5,278 nt of DNA from an uncultured Collinsella sp. (GCA_900544385.1 UQVD01000111.1:1-5278), one strand, 5' to 3'; shown: positions 1 through 5,258, counted from the first letter of the stretch. Numbers and translations: made by a program. The notes: generated by a model from the sequence alone, not told the origin.

Positions 1-39
1 GATCGGTCTCGTGGGCTCGGAGATGTGTATAAGAGACAG
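1..39. other. Sequencing adapter contamination (Nextera/Tn5 read-2 adapter)
   Basis: Positions 6-39 match the 34-nt Illumina Nextera read-2 transposase adapter, and positions 21-39 are exactly the 19-bp Tn5 mosaic end AGATGTGTATAAGAGACAG. Positions 1-5 (GATCG) are also not trustworthy. Genomic sequence starts at about position 40. This is not a biological Tn5 end: no transposase or inverted partner is present and the outer 15 bases of the match are the synthetic tail. Read on the minus strand, the adapter stays open in the frame of the modA gene and would add a false peptide to it. Confidence 0.97.
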
Positions 40-536
40 GTCTTGGCGTCGCCAATGGCGATCTTGCCGTCCAGGTTCGCGACGTCGGCGATGGCCTCGA
101 CCTTGGTGTCGGAGCCCTCGGCGCGAATGATCACGAGGTCGTTGACGAACATATCCTCGCGGGTGTCGGTGTCGACGAGCTCAGCGGTCTCAGCGTCATC
201 CATGGTGCCCTTGGAAGCAGTGATGAGCACGTCGACCGTGGCGCCGGCACGCATCTGCTCGACGAGGTCGCCGGACGCCTTAAACTGCGTGTCGGCAAAC
301 GTGGTGCCGGTCTGCTCGGTGTAGAGCTCCTGGACCTCGGGCAAGGCCTTCTCGAGCGAGTTGGCGGCAAAGACCTGCAGCTCGACAGTCTTCTTCTTAG
401 AGGAAGACTTGGCGGAGCCGGCATCGGAACCAGCAGGCTCGGACGTCTTGTTGCCCGAGCAGCCGGCAAGACCGAGGCCGGCAGCGGCGACAGCAGAAAG
501 CGAGACGAATCCGCGGCGAGAAACCATATCGAACAT
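40..536 (-). CDS. modA: Molybdate ABC transporter substrate-binding lipoprotein ModA, C-terminus missing
   Basis: This is the extracytoplasmic molybdate (possibly also tungstate) binding protein that delivers the oxyanion to the ModBC permease/ATPase. Seen: about 165 genuine codons from ATG at 536, preceded by GAAAGGG with a 6-nt spacer; the in-frame ATG at 527 has no ribosome site. Residues 6-12 (SRRGFVS) resemble a twin-arginine signal, followed by a hydrophobic stretch and lipobox LAGC with lipidated Cys26, then a Ser/Lys-rich linker (about 27-50). The mature domain starts at VELQVFAANSLEKAL; Ser60 (AANS) and Ser88 (FKASGDL) sit where ModA proteins bind the oxyanion. QMRAGATVDVLITAS (94-108) and GKIAIGDAKT (157-166) are also ModA-like. 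Family members are about 250-280 residues, so roughly the last 100 are missing at the contig edge. Any predicted residues beyond Thr166 come from adapter. It lies downstream of mogA but has its own promoter region. Another anion-binding protein is possible but less likely given the neighbours. Confidence 0.92.
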
Positions 537-542
537 ATTCAA

Positions 543-548
543 CCCTTT
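543..548 (-). promoter_or_regulatory. modA ribosome binding site
   Basis: AAAGGG on the minus strand, 6 nt before the ATG at 536. It selects this start over the in-frame ATG at 527, which has only GTTCGAT-type sequence before it. Confidence 0.7.
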
Positions 549-558
549 CGAACGCTAC

Positions 559-580
559 GCCCGGGCACCCCGCCGCGGGC
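559..580 (-). repeat. GC-rich inverted repeat in the modA leader
   Basis: GCCCG (559-563) and CGGGC (576-580) are complementary and flank a GC-rich 12-nt loop. They lie between the presumed modA transcription start and its ribosome site, so a leader hairpin could form. There is no T-tract on either side, so it is not a convincing terminator. Its significance is uncertain in GC-rich DNA. Confidence 0.35.
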
Positions 581-582
581 TT

Positions 583-600
583 TAATCTGCAACCAGATTA
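583..600. promoter_or_regulatory. Perfect 7-4-7 palindrome, candidate operator over the modA start site
   Basis: TAATCTG-CAAC-CAGATTA is a perfect inverted repeat with 7-bp arms and a 4-bp spacer. It overlaps the end of the candidate modA -10 box (597-602) and is centred at about the expected transcription start. That is a classic position for a repressor. A molybdate-responsive regulator would make sense for modA, but the sequence does not closely match the ModE site I know from Escherichia coli, so the regulator is unknown. Confidence 0.55.
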
Positions 601-625
601 TACTTCTGCGCGAATAATGATAGTG
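597..625 (-). promoter_or_regulatory. Candidate modA promoter
   Basis: A perfect -10 hexamer TATAAT occurs on the minus strand at 602-597, about 60 bp before the modA start codon. At 17-bp spacing the -35 position (625-620) reads CACTAT, which is poor, so the promoter may need an activator. A weaker alternative lies further up: TTGAAA near 656 with AATAAT/TAATAT near 632-638. AT-rich sequence in this stretch contrasts with the GC-rich surroundings. Confidence 0.5.
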
Positions 626-636
626 AGATATTATTC
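612..636. repeat. Inverted repeat GAATAAT/ATTATTC
   Basis: GAATAAT (612-618) and ATTATTC (630-636) are perfect 7-bp inverted arms with an 11-bp spacer. The right arm overlaps the left arm of the 632-649 palindrome, so this may be an alternative pairing of the same half-site and not an independent element. Confidence 0.35.
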
Positions 637-649
637 TCGTCAGAGAATA
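632..649. promoter_or_regulatory. Second perfect 7-4-7 palindrome, candidate upstream operator of modA
   Basis: TATTCTC-GTCA-GAGAATA is a perfect inverted repeat with the same geometry (7-bp arms, 4-bp spacer) as the palindrome at 583-600. The centres are 49 bp apart, but the arm sequence differs. It lies some 30-50 bp upstream of the TATAAT box, where an activator or a second regulator could bind; it would overlap the spacer of the alternative upstream promoter. Confidence 0.5.
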
Positions 650-689
650 TAGTTTCAAGTTACCGTGCACCTCGGCGTCGCTTCGGCGG

Positions 690-726
690 AAAACAAAGGC
701 GGAGCAGCCGTTTAGGTCGCCCCGCC
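690..726 (-). terminator. Rho-independent terminator after mogA
   Basis: On the minus strand, GGCGGGGC (726-719) pairs with GCTCCGCC (705-698) over 8 bp with one G-U pair. The stem is closed by a 13-nt loop and followed at once by TTTGTTTT (697-690). It starts 13 bp after the mogA stop codon. It separates the moeA-mogA unit from modA, which agrees with modA having its own promoter. Confidence 0.8.
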
Positions 727-739
727 GCAGGTAAACCGC

Positions 740-1219
740 TTAGTTGGTATGTCCGCCGCCCGCTGTCATCTGAGCCGCGTGCTCCAGCTGGTCTGCTATG
801 GCCTCCCAGCTTTCGCGGGCGGCCTTCGTAGAACCGGGAAAGTTTACGACAAGTGTATGACCTCGTTGCATGCACACGGCGCGCGAGAGCATAGCGCGGC
901 GCGTCTTAGTCATCGAGTACGCGCGAATCGCCTCGGCAATACCCGGCACATCGCGGTCGCAGACGGCACGCGTCGCCTCGGGTGTCACGTCGCGCATCGA
1001 AAGACCCGTTCCGCCGCAGGTGAGCACGACATTGGCGTGGCACTCATCGGCGGCTTCCGCAATGGCATCACCGATCTCGCTGACGTCGTCGCGTACGACC
1101 ACGTGTGAGGAGACCGTCCAGCCCTGCGCCTCGATAAGCTCCTCGAGCGCGGCTCCGGCCTCATCCTGCGCAAGATCGCGCGTGTCCGAACACGTCACAA
1201 TCGAAATCTTCAACTCCAT
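740..1219 (-). CDS. mogA: Molybdopterin adenylyltransferase, MogA/MoaB family
   Basis: A 159-residue cytoplasmic protein, essentially one MoCF-biosynthesis domain, normal length for bacterial MogA/MoaB. The family adenylylates molybdopterin with ATP to give MPT-AMP, the substrate for MoeA. Seen: SIVTCSDTRD (6-15) as the first strand, an acidic pair at Asp44-Asp45, the nucleotide-binding LTCGGTGLSMRDVTPEAT (66-83) with Asp77 in the RDVTP motif, and NFPGSTKAARE (126-136) matching the usual LPGSPKA-type loop. The ATG at 1219 follows AGGAGG with a 6-nt spacer, so an upstream extension into moeA is not real. It is separated from moeA by 10 bp and is followed by a terminator. MogA and MoaB cannot be told apart with certainty by eye; the coupling to moeA supports the adenylyltransferase role either way. 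The His/Gly-rich C-terminal end (GGGHTN) is probably just a tail. Confidence 0.93.
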   Translation of the reverse strand: MELKISIVTCSDTRDLAQDEAGAALEELIEAQGWTVSSHVVVRDDVSEIGDAIAEAADECHANVVLTCGGTGLSMRDVTPEATRAVCDRDVPGIAEAIRAYSMTKTRRAMLSRAVCMQRGHTLVVNFPGSTKAARESWEAIADQLEHAAQMTAGGGHTN

Positions 1220-1225
1220 AGTCTT

Positions 1226-1231
1226 CCTCCT
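1226..1231 (-). promoter_or_regulatory. mogA ribosome binding site overlapping the moeA stop codon
   Basis: AGGAGG on the minus strand lies 6 nt before the mogA ATG. Its first two bases are the last two of the moeA TAG stop (1232-1230). Ribosomes ending moeA therefore finish on the mogA initiation site, which suggests translational coupling. Confidence 0.85.
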
Positions 1232-2492
1232 ACAACACCGTTCCCTCAGGCAGGTCGACGCGCACGACGTCCACGGCAGCGCCAGCCTTGAAGTCGCACG
1301 GTCCTTCGTCAATGCGCAGCAGGCAGTTGGCCCGCTGCATCGTGCCGAGCAGCGCCGAATTCTGCGTCTTGGCCTCGGTCACCAACAGCTCACCGGTCTC
1401 GGGGTCGCGCAAAACCGTCGCGCGATCGAAGAAGCGGCGATGCTGTCGCTTTTTCACGTCGTGTGTGAGCGTCGCCTGCTGCACGGGACGCGCACCCTCG
1501 GCAAAGCCGCGCATCTTGCGAATCGCCGGGCGGGCGAGCATCTCAAAGCCCACATACGCCGCGGCCGGATTGCCTGAAAGTCCCAGGTAGGGCTTACCCC
1601 CGAGCAAGCCAAACGTGATGGCCTTGCCCGGACGCATCGAGATGCGGTCAAACAGCACCTCGCCCTCGCACCGGACGAGCGCCGTCACGAAATCGTAATC
1701 ACCCGCCGAGGCGCCACCGCTCGTAATGACAAAATCGCACTCCTGCACGGCGCGATGCACAAGCTCGGAGATCGCCTGCTCATCATCGGGCGCAATGCCG
1801 TAGAACACGGGCTCGGCACCGGCATCGAGTGCCTCAGCCATCAGCGCCGACGAGTTGGAGTCGCGAATCTGACCGCGCGCCGGTACCTTGCTCGGTGCGA
1901 CCAGTTCCGTGCCCAGCGAGATGATGCCCACACGTGGGGCAGCGTGCACCTTCACGCTCGCGTATCCGGCGCTTGCCAGCAGACCCGCGCCCGCCGGAGC
2001 CACAACCTCGCCAGCACGCATCACGACGTCGCCGGCATGGGCCTCCTCGGCGGCAGAGCGAACGTTCTCCCCCACCTTGGCCGGCGCCGAGAACCCCACA
2101 CGCGAGCCCTCGTTGCCGTCACCGTCGAGCACATCGACGATCTCGTACTTCACCACGGCATCGGCACCCTCGGGTACCGGCGCGCCCGTCATGATGCGGA
2201 CCGTCTCGCCCGCGCCGATTGCGCCCTCAAACACATGGCCCGCGGCCTCGTGTCCGATAACGTCGAGCGTCACCGGCGCCTCGCCAGATGCCTGCGCCAA
2301 GTCCGCCGAGCTCACGGCATATCCGTCCATAGCGCTGTTGGCAAACGGCGAGATGTCGATATCGGCCACCGCGTCCTCGGCCAAGGGAAAACCAGCCGCC
2401 TGCCACACGGGAATCTCGACGAGATCGGTCGGAGCAACGTGCGACAGGACAATCGACTGCGCGTCCTCCAACGGAATGAGCTTCTCTGCCAT
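1230..2492 (-). CDS. moeA: Molybdopterin molybdenumtransferase MoeA
   Basis: A 420-residue cytoplasmic enzyme, full length for the family. MoeA inserts molybdate into adenylylated molybdopterin to give active molybdenum cofactor. Seen in order: MoeA N-terminal region with SPFANSAMDGYAV (48-60, conserved Asp56) and GETVRIMTGAPVPEGADAVV (95-114); MoCF-type domain from about 186 with GIISLGTEL (189-197), RGQIRDSNS (206-214), DFVITSGGASAGDYDFV (253-269) and SMRPGKAITFG (285-295); LSGNPAAA (305-312), where most relatives have LPGNP; and a C-terminal MoeA domain from about 335 to the end. The ATG at 2492 has AAGAGG 5 nt upstream. A GTG two codons earlier overlaps that site and cannot be the start. 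It is the first gene of the moeA-mogA unit and is divergent from the CLC gene. Tungsten insertion instead of molybdenum cannot be excluded from sequence alone. Confidence 0.96.
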   Translation of the reverse strand: MAEKLIPLEDAQSIVLSHVAPTDLVEIPVWQAAGFPLAEDAVADIDISPFANSAMDGYAVSSADLAQASGEAPVTLDVIGHEAAGHVFEGAIGAGETVRIMTGAPVPEGADAVVKYEIVDVLDGDGNEGSRVGFSAPAKVGENVRSAAEEAHAGDVVMRAGEVVAPAGAGLLASAGYASVKVHAAPRVGIISLGTELVAPSKVPARGQIRDSNSSALMAEALDAGAEPVFYGIAPDDEQAISELVHRAVQECDFVITSGGASAGDYDFVTALVRCEGEVLFDRISMRPGKAITFGLLGGKPYLGLSGNPAAAYVGFEMLARPAIRKMRGFAEGARPVQQATLTHDVKKRQHRRFFDRATVLRDPETGELLVTEAKTQNSALLGTMQRANCLLRIDEGPCDFKAGAAVDVVRVDLPEGTVL

Positions 2493-2497
2493 ATGCA

Positions 2498-2503
2498 CCT
2501 CTT
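2498..2503 (-). promoter_or_regulatory. moeA ribosome binding site
   Basis: AAGAGG on the minus strand, 5 nt before ATG at 2492. It overlaps the in-frame GTG at 2498-2496, which rules that codon out as the start. Confidence 0.75.
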
Positions 2504-2549
2504 AATGCCACGGCGCACAACAGGGGCGCCGATTCTTTATGCTTGTCTC

Positions 2550-2578
2550 AGTATAATCCCCCGACGCACGACCGCGAC
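2550..2578 (-). promoter_or_regulatory. Candidate moeA promoter
   Basis: TATACT on the minus strand at 2555-2550 is a 5/6 match to the -10 consensus, about 58 bp before the moeA ATG. The -35 position at 17-bp spacing (GTCGCG) is poor. The same bases read TATAAT on the plus strand at 2552-2557, so a shared, symmetric -10 for both directions is possible. Weak evidence on its own. Confidence 0.4.
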
Positions 2579-2579
2579 T

Positions 2580-2618
2580 CGGCCTGTACCCGCAAATACA
2601 CCTGTCGGTTGCAGGCCG
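2580..2618. repeat. GC-rich inverted repeat in the moeA-CLC intergenic region
   Basis: CGGCCTG (2580-2586) and CAGGCCG (2612-2618) are perfect 7-bp inverted arms around a 25-nt loop. If the plus-strand TATAAT at 2552-2557 is used, the hairpin would be in the 5' leader of the CLC transcript. Otherwise it is upstream DNA for both genes. The loop-side sequence contains GGTTGCAG (2607-2614), also present in the modA operator. I see no known riboswitch consensus in it. Confidence 0.4.
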
Positions 2619-2644
2619 CGAAACAGAATGGAAACCAACCCACC

Positions 2645-2673
2645 GGCTCGTCGCGTTTACCGCGTTTTATAAT
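2645..2673 (+). promoter_or_regulatory. Candidate promoter of the CLC gene
   Basis: A perfect TATAAT lies at 2668-2673, 29 bp before the ATG; the -35 position at 17-bp spacing (GGCTCG) is poor. The expected start is near 2680, where an 8-bp palindrome GTTGCAAC (2680-2687) lies. This gives a leader of about 23 nt, too short for a riboswitch. Confidence 0.5.
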
Positions 2674-2693
2674 GCTTGCGTTGCAACCTAAAA

Positions 2694-2697
2694 GAGG
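2694..2697 (+). promoter_or_regulatory. CLC gene ribosome binding site
   Basis: GAGG within AAAGAGGAAC, 5 nt before the ATG at 2703. It lies inside the reading frame that could begin at a TTG at 2676, so the ATG is the real start. Confidence 0.7.
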
Positions 2698-2702
2698 AAC
2701 GT

Positions 2703-4124
2703 ATGGCTCATAACGACAAAACCGAAAGCGCAAACGAAACGCAGGATCATTCCCAGCCGCTCGACGACGGCGGCTTTTTCTCCCTGAACGACGTCATCAC
2801 GGCAGGCAGGCATCAACTTACCCGCTCCGAGCATCTCCTGGCTGCCGACACGCGCCGCAACGCCCGCAACCTACTCGCGAGCGCCAAGTTGCTCGCGCTC
2901 GTCGTCATTGTCTCGCTCGCCATGGGCGTTGCCGCTTGGGCGTTTTTGGCCTCGCTGAATATCGCCACCGACTATCGCGAGCACCATGCGTGGATTTACG
3001 CACTGCTTCCCGTTGTGGGCGTTGCCACCGCATGGGTGTACAAAAACCACGGTCTTGCCGCCAAACGCGGTAACAACCTGGTCATCGACTCCGCTCTGGG
3101 CACACGCCTCATCCATATGCGCATGGCCGTCCTCACCTTCGTCTGCTCCACGCTCACGCACCTAACGGGTGGATCGGCCGGTCGCGAGGGAGCCGCGGTT
3201 CAGATTGGCGGCACCATCGCCAGCAACATCTCGAGCCTCGCCCACCTTAAAAAGCATGACCACCACGACCTCATGCTCGCCGGCATCTCGTCGGCCTTTG
3301 GCGCCGTATTCGGTTCGCCCCTTGCCGGAGCTTTCTTTGGCATGGAGATGTGCTTTATCGGCAAGATCGACTACACCGCGGGCATCTACTGCCTGGTCGC
3401 CTCGTTTACCGGCTACTTTACATCACTCGCCCTGGGTACCGAGTACGAGGCGAATGTTATCGCCAGCGTTCCCAACATGACACCACGGACGGTTGTCATC
3501 GTTGTTTTCAGCGCCATTATCTTCGGTCTGACGGCACGCCTCTTTGCCTGGTCAGTTCGAACCGTCAAGAGCCTGTACGGTCGCTTTATCACCAATTACC
3601 TCGTTCGCGCACTTATAGGCGCACTCGTGGTTTTGGCCGCGTATGCCCTCCTCGACGCCTGGGACTACGCCGGCCTTTCCACATGGCTTTCCGGCGCCGG
3701 ATTTGCCGGCAACACCACCCTGGCGGACGCAGCCATCAAGTTGGTCGTCACAGCGCTCACCCTGGGTGCCGGCTTCCAAGGCGGCGAGGTCACGCCCCTG
3801 TTTGGTATCGGTGCGGCGCTCGGCGGCTGGATAGGTTGCCTCGTCGGAATCGATCCCAGCTTTCTGGCAGCGCTGGGCATGCTCGGCGTGTTCTGCGCCG
3901 GCCTTAACGTGCCTATCACCACCTGTATGATGGCCATCGACCTGTTCCACGGCACGGCTGCCGGGTTCTTTGTCATCGTGGCCTTTATCAGCTACCTAAC
4001 CGCCGGACACCGCGGCGTGTACCCCGCCCAGCGCATTATCTCGCCCAAGCGCCGTTCGCTTATTGTGGATGAGGGCGGTACGGTAGCGGATGCTATCGAG
4101 CGCCACAACGACCTGATAGAGTAG
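2703..4124 (+). CDS. CLC-family transporter, probable fluoride/proton antiporter (CLC-F clade)
   Basis: A 473-residue inner-membrane protein of the CLC chloride channel/antiporter family. Seen: a soluble, Asn/Asp/His-rich N-terminus (1-58), then about ten hydrophobic segments from 61 to 434. Diagnostic motifs: GSAGREGAAVQIGG (157-170) with gating glutamate Glu162; GISSAFGAVFGSPLAGAFFGME (194-215); GAGFQGGEVTPLFGIGAALGG (355-375) with Glu362 where chloride CLCs carry GGIFAP; GLNVPIT (400-406); and GHRGVYPAQ (435-443). The chloride-selective GSGIP serine motif is absent; the matching place reads GNNLV (123-127). As I know the family, GGEVTP, GNN and GHxGxY mark the fluoride-exporting CLC-F clade, which protects cells by swapping cytoplasmic fluoride for protons. 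The N-terminus is about 45 residues longer than the well-studied CLC-F proteins and there is a short soluble C-terminal tail (about 445-473). Start chosen by GAGG five bases upstream. CLC membership is firm; fluoride specificity is inference. Confidence 0.9.
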   Translation: MAHNDKTESANETQDHSQPLDDGGFFSLNDVITAGRHQLTRSEHLLAADTRRNARNLLASAKLLALVVIVSLAMGVAAWAFLASLNIATDYREHHAWIYALLPVVGVATAWVYKNHGLAAKRGNNLVIDSALGTRLIHMRMAVLTFVCSTLTHLTGGSAGREGAAVQIGGTIASNISSLAHLKKHDHHDLMLAGISSAFGAVFGSPLAGAFFGMEMCFIGKIDYTAGIYCLVASFTGYFTSLALGTEYEANVIASVPNMTPRTVVIVVFSAIIFGLTARLFAWSVRTVKSLYGRFITNYLVRALIGALVVLAAYALLDAWDYAGLSTWLSGAGFAGNTTLADAAIKLVVTALTLGAGFQGGEVTPLFGIGAALGGWIGCLVGIDPSFLAALGMLGVFCAGLNVPITTCMMAIDLFHGTAAGFFVIVAFISYLTAGHRGVYPAQRIISPKRRSLIVDEGGTVADAIERHNDLIE

Positions 4125-4199
4125 ACGTAAGTATTCGACGTGCAGCCACAATCGGGGGCAATTCGACCTGAGCGCGACCGCATCGTCACGTCATACGCC

Positions 4200-4204
4200 G
4201 GGAG
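4200..4204 (+). promoter_or_regulatory. Lipid kinase ribosome binding site
   Basis: GGGAG, 7 nt before ATG at 4212. An in-frame GTG at 4140 has no comparable site, so the shorter protein is preferred. Confidence 0.65.
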
Positions 4205-4211
4205 TCGCCCC

Positions 4212-5174
4212 ATGCACGCAACTGATTTTGGCCGCACGCTCATCATCGCCAACCCAGCCGCCCAGTCGGGTGCGGCGCACGAAGTTGCCGAGCGCATGCA
4301 ACGCTTTTTGGATATGACCGCGCGCGCATCCCAGTTTGACCTGGTGCTGACCGAGCGCATGGGACACGCCAAGGAGCTGGCCGCACAGGCAACGGGCTAT
4401 CGCACCGTTATCGCCCTTGGCGGCGACGGCGTGATCCACGAGGTCGTCAACGGGCTTATGGCGCAGGATGAGGCGGTCCGTCCCGCCCTTGCCGTCCTGC
4501 CCGTAGGCTCCGGCAACGATTTTGCCCAGACGCTCGGCATCGACGATTTCTCCGGCAAGGATTTTGGCGCGCTGCTCACCTGCGAGCTGCAGCGTCAGGA
4601 CATCGGGTGCATTCGCTCGTGGAGCCCAGCGAGCGGCAGCGGCGAGGCTACCGTTGAGTACTACGATCAAACGCTTTCGATCGGCATCGATGCCGCCATC
4701 GGCCTTGGCACCACCGAGCTGCGCAAAAAGACCGGCTTGACGGGCGCTCCGCTCTACACCCTATCGGGACTTGAGCAGTTTGGTCTACGCTATCGCAACT
4801 ACCCCATGACCATCAGCTTTGATGGCGCGCCCACCGAGCGCGTGCGGGCGATTATCATGGCCATCCAGCTGGGACCCACCTATGGCTCGGGCTATCGCAT
4901 CTGCCCCAACGCCGACCCGTGCGACGGCATACTCGACGTCTGCTACGCCTGCGGCCCCGTTCCGCGCGCGGTTGCCCTTCCTATGTTTCTTTCGGCCAAA
5001 GATGGCCACCATACCAAGTTGCCACCGGTTCGCATGCGCCGTTGTCGCCATGCCGAGCTTACCTTTGAGGAGCCCGACTACCCCATCCAGGCCGACGGCG
5101 AGCCCGTTGTCGCCTCACGCATCGAGGTCGACATCCTCGCCGGCGTCCTCCACGTCTGGCATCCCACCCGCTAA
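4212..5174 (+). CDS. Diacylglycerol kinase / YegS-type lipid kinase
   Basis: A 320-residue protein of the DAGK catalytic (LCB5/YegS) family, normal length. Such enzymes phosphorylate diacylglycerol or related lipids with ATP at the inner face of the membrane, recycling lipid headgroup turnover products into phosphatidate. Seen: LIIANPAAQSG (10-20), the opening strand and phosphate loop; ALGGDGVIHEVVNGLM (68-83), the GGDG nucleotide-binding motif; AVLPVGSGNDFAQTLGI (94-110), the GTGNDFAR-type motif with Ser for Thr; LSIGIDAAIG (155-164); CPNADPCDGILDV (231-243); and QADGEPV (293-299), the C-terminal DGE motif. No transmembrane segment or signal peptide is evident. It follows the CLC gene by 87 bp on the same strand with no terminator and no convincing promoter between, so co-transcription is likely. 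No functional link between the two is known to me. The exact lipid substrate cannot be read from sequence; a DagK role in lipoteichoic acid or phospholipid turnover is the default. Confidence 0.92.
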   Translation: MHATDFGRTLIIANPAAQSGAAHEVAERMQRFLDMTARASQFDLVLTERMGHAKELAAQATGYRTVIALGGDGVIHEVVNGLMAQDEAVRPALAVLPVGSGNDFAQTLGIDDFSGKDFGALLTCELQRQDIGCIRSWSPASGSGEATVEYYDQTLSIGIDAAIGLGTTELRKKTGLTGAPLYTLSGLEQFGLRYRNYPMTISFDGAPTERVRAIIMAIQLGPTYGSGYRICPNADPCDGILDVCYACGPVPRAVALPMFLSAKDGHHTKLPPVRMRRCRHAELTFEEPDYPIQADGEPVVASRIEVDILAGVLHVWHPTR

Positions 5175-5185
5175 CCCCACCTAAG

Positions 5186-5226
5186 TTGCGGTGAAATAGG
5201 GACTGTTTATGCATCTAAAGCCGCAA
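5186..5226 (+). repeat. Inverted repeat TTGCGG/CCGCAA downstream of the lipid kinase
   Basis: TTGCGG (5186-5191) and CCGCAA (5221-5226) are perfect 6-bp arms around a 29-nt AT-richer loop. The stretch lacks a coding frame of note and differs in composition from the genes. It may be part of a dispersed intergenic repeat together with the next inverted repeat; only one copy is in this window. Confidence 0.35.
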
Positions 5227-5258
5227 AAGGGGGTGCGGACGATTTCTTGGACCGCACC
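5225..5258 (-). terminator. Hairpin at the contig end, possible minus-strand or bidirectional terminator
   Basis: GGTGCGG (5232-5238) and CCGCACC (5252-5258) form a perfect 7-bp stem with a 13-nt loop. On the minus strand the stem is followed by CCC and then TTTT (5228-5225), which resembles a terminator for a convergent gene beyond the window. On the plus strand no T-tract follows, so it is a poor terminator for the lipid kinase unless Rho or other factors act. Confidence 0.45.

Noticed and set aside
21..39. Tn5 transposon end as a real mobile element
   Set aside because: The mosaic end is joined to the synthetic Nextera tail and sits at the contig edge; it is library adapter.
559..580. Rho-independent terminator in front of modA
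   Set aside because: The stem is GC-rich but no T-tract follows on either strand.
870..1577. Long open frame on the plus strand opposite mogA and moeA
   Set aside because: It lies antisense to two clear enzymes, has no recognisable domain, crosses their junction and is low in complexity; GC-rich DNA makes such frames common.
1755..2672. 305-codon open frame on the plus strand opposite moeA
   Set aside because: Antisense to the conserved MoeA coding sequence, Arg/His-rich translation without family features, and no ribosome site that I can support.
2493..2702. Fluoride or molybdenum-cofactor riboswitch
   Set aside because: The conserved core segments of neither class could be found by eye on either strand; only a simple inverted repeat is present.
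2676..2702. TTG start extending the CLC protein by nine residues
   Set aside because: The ribosome site GAGG lies inside this extension and is well spaced for the ATG at 2703.
4140..4211. GTG start extending the lipid kinase by 24 residues
   Set aside because: No ribosome site precedes it, and the family fold starts just after the ATG at 4212, which has GGGAG upstream.
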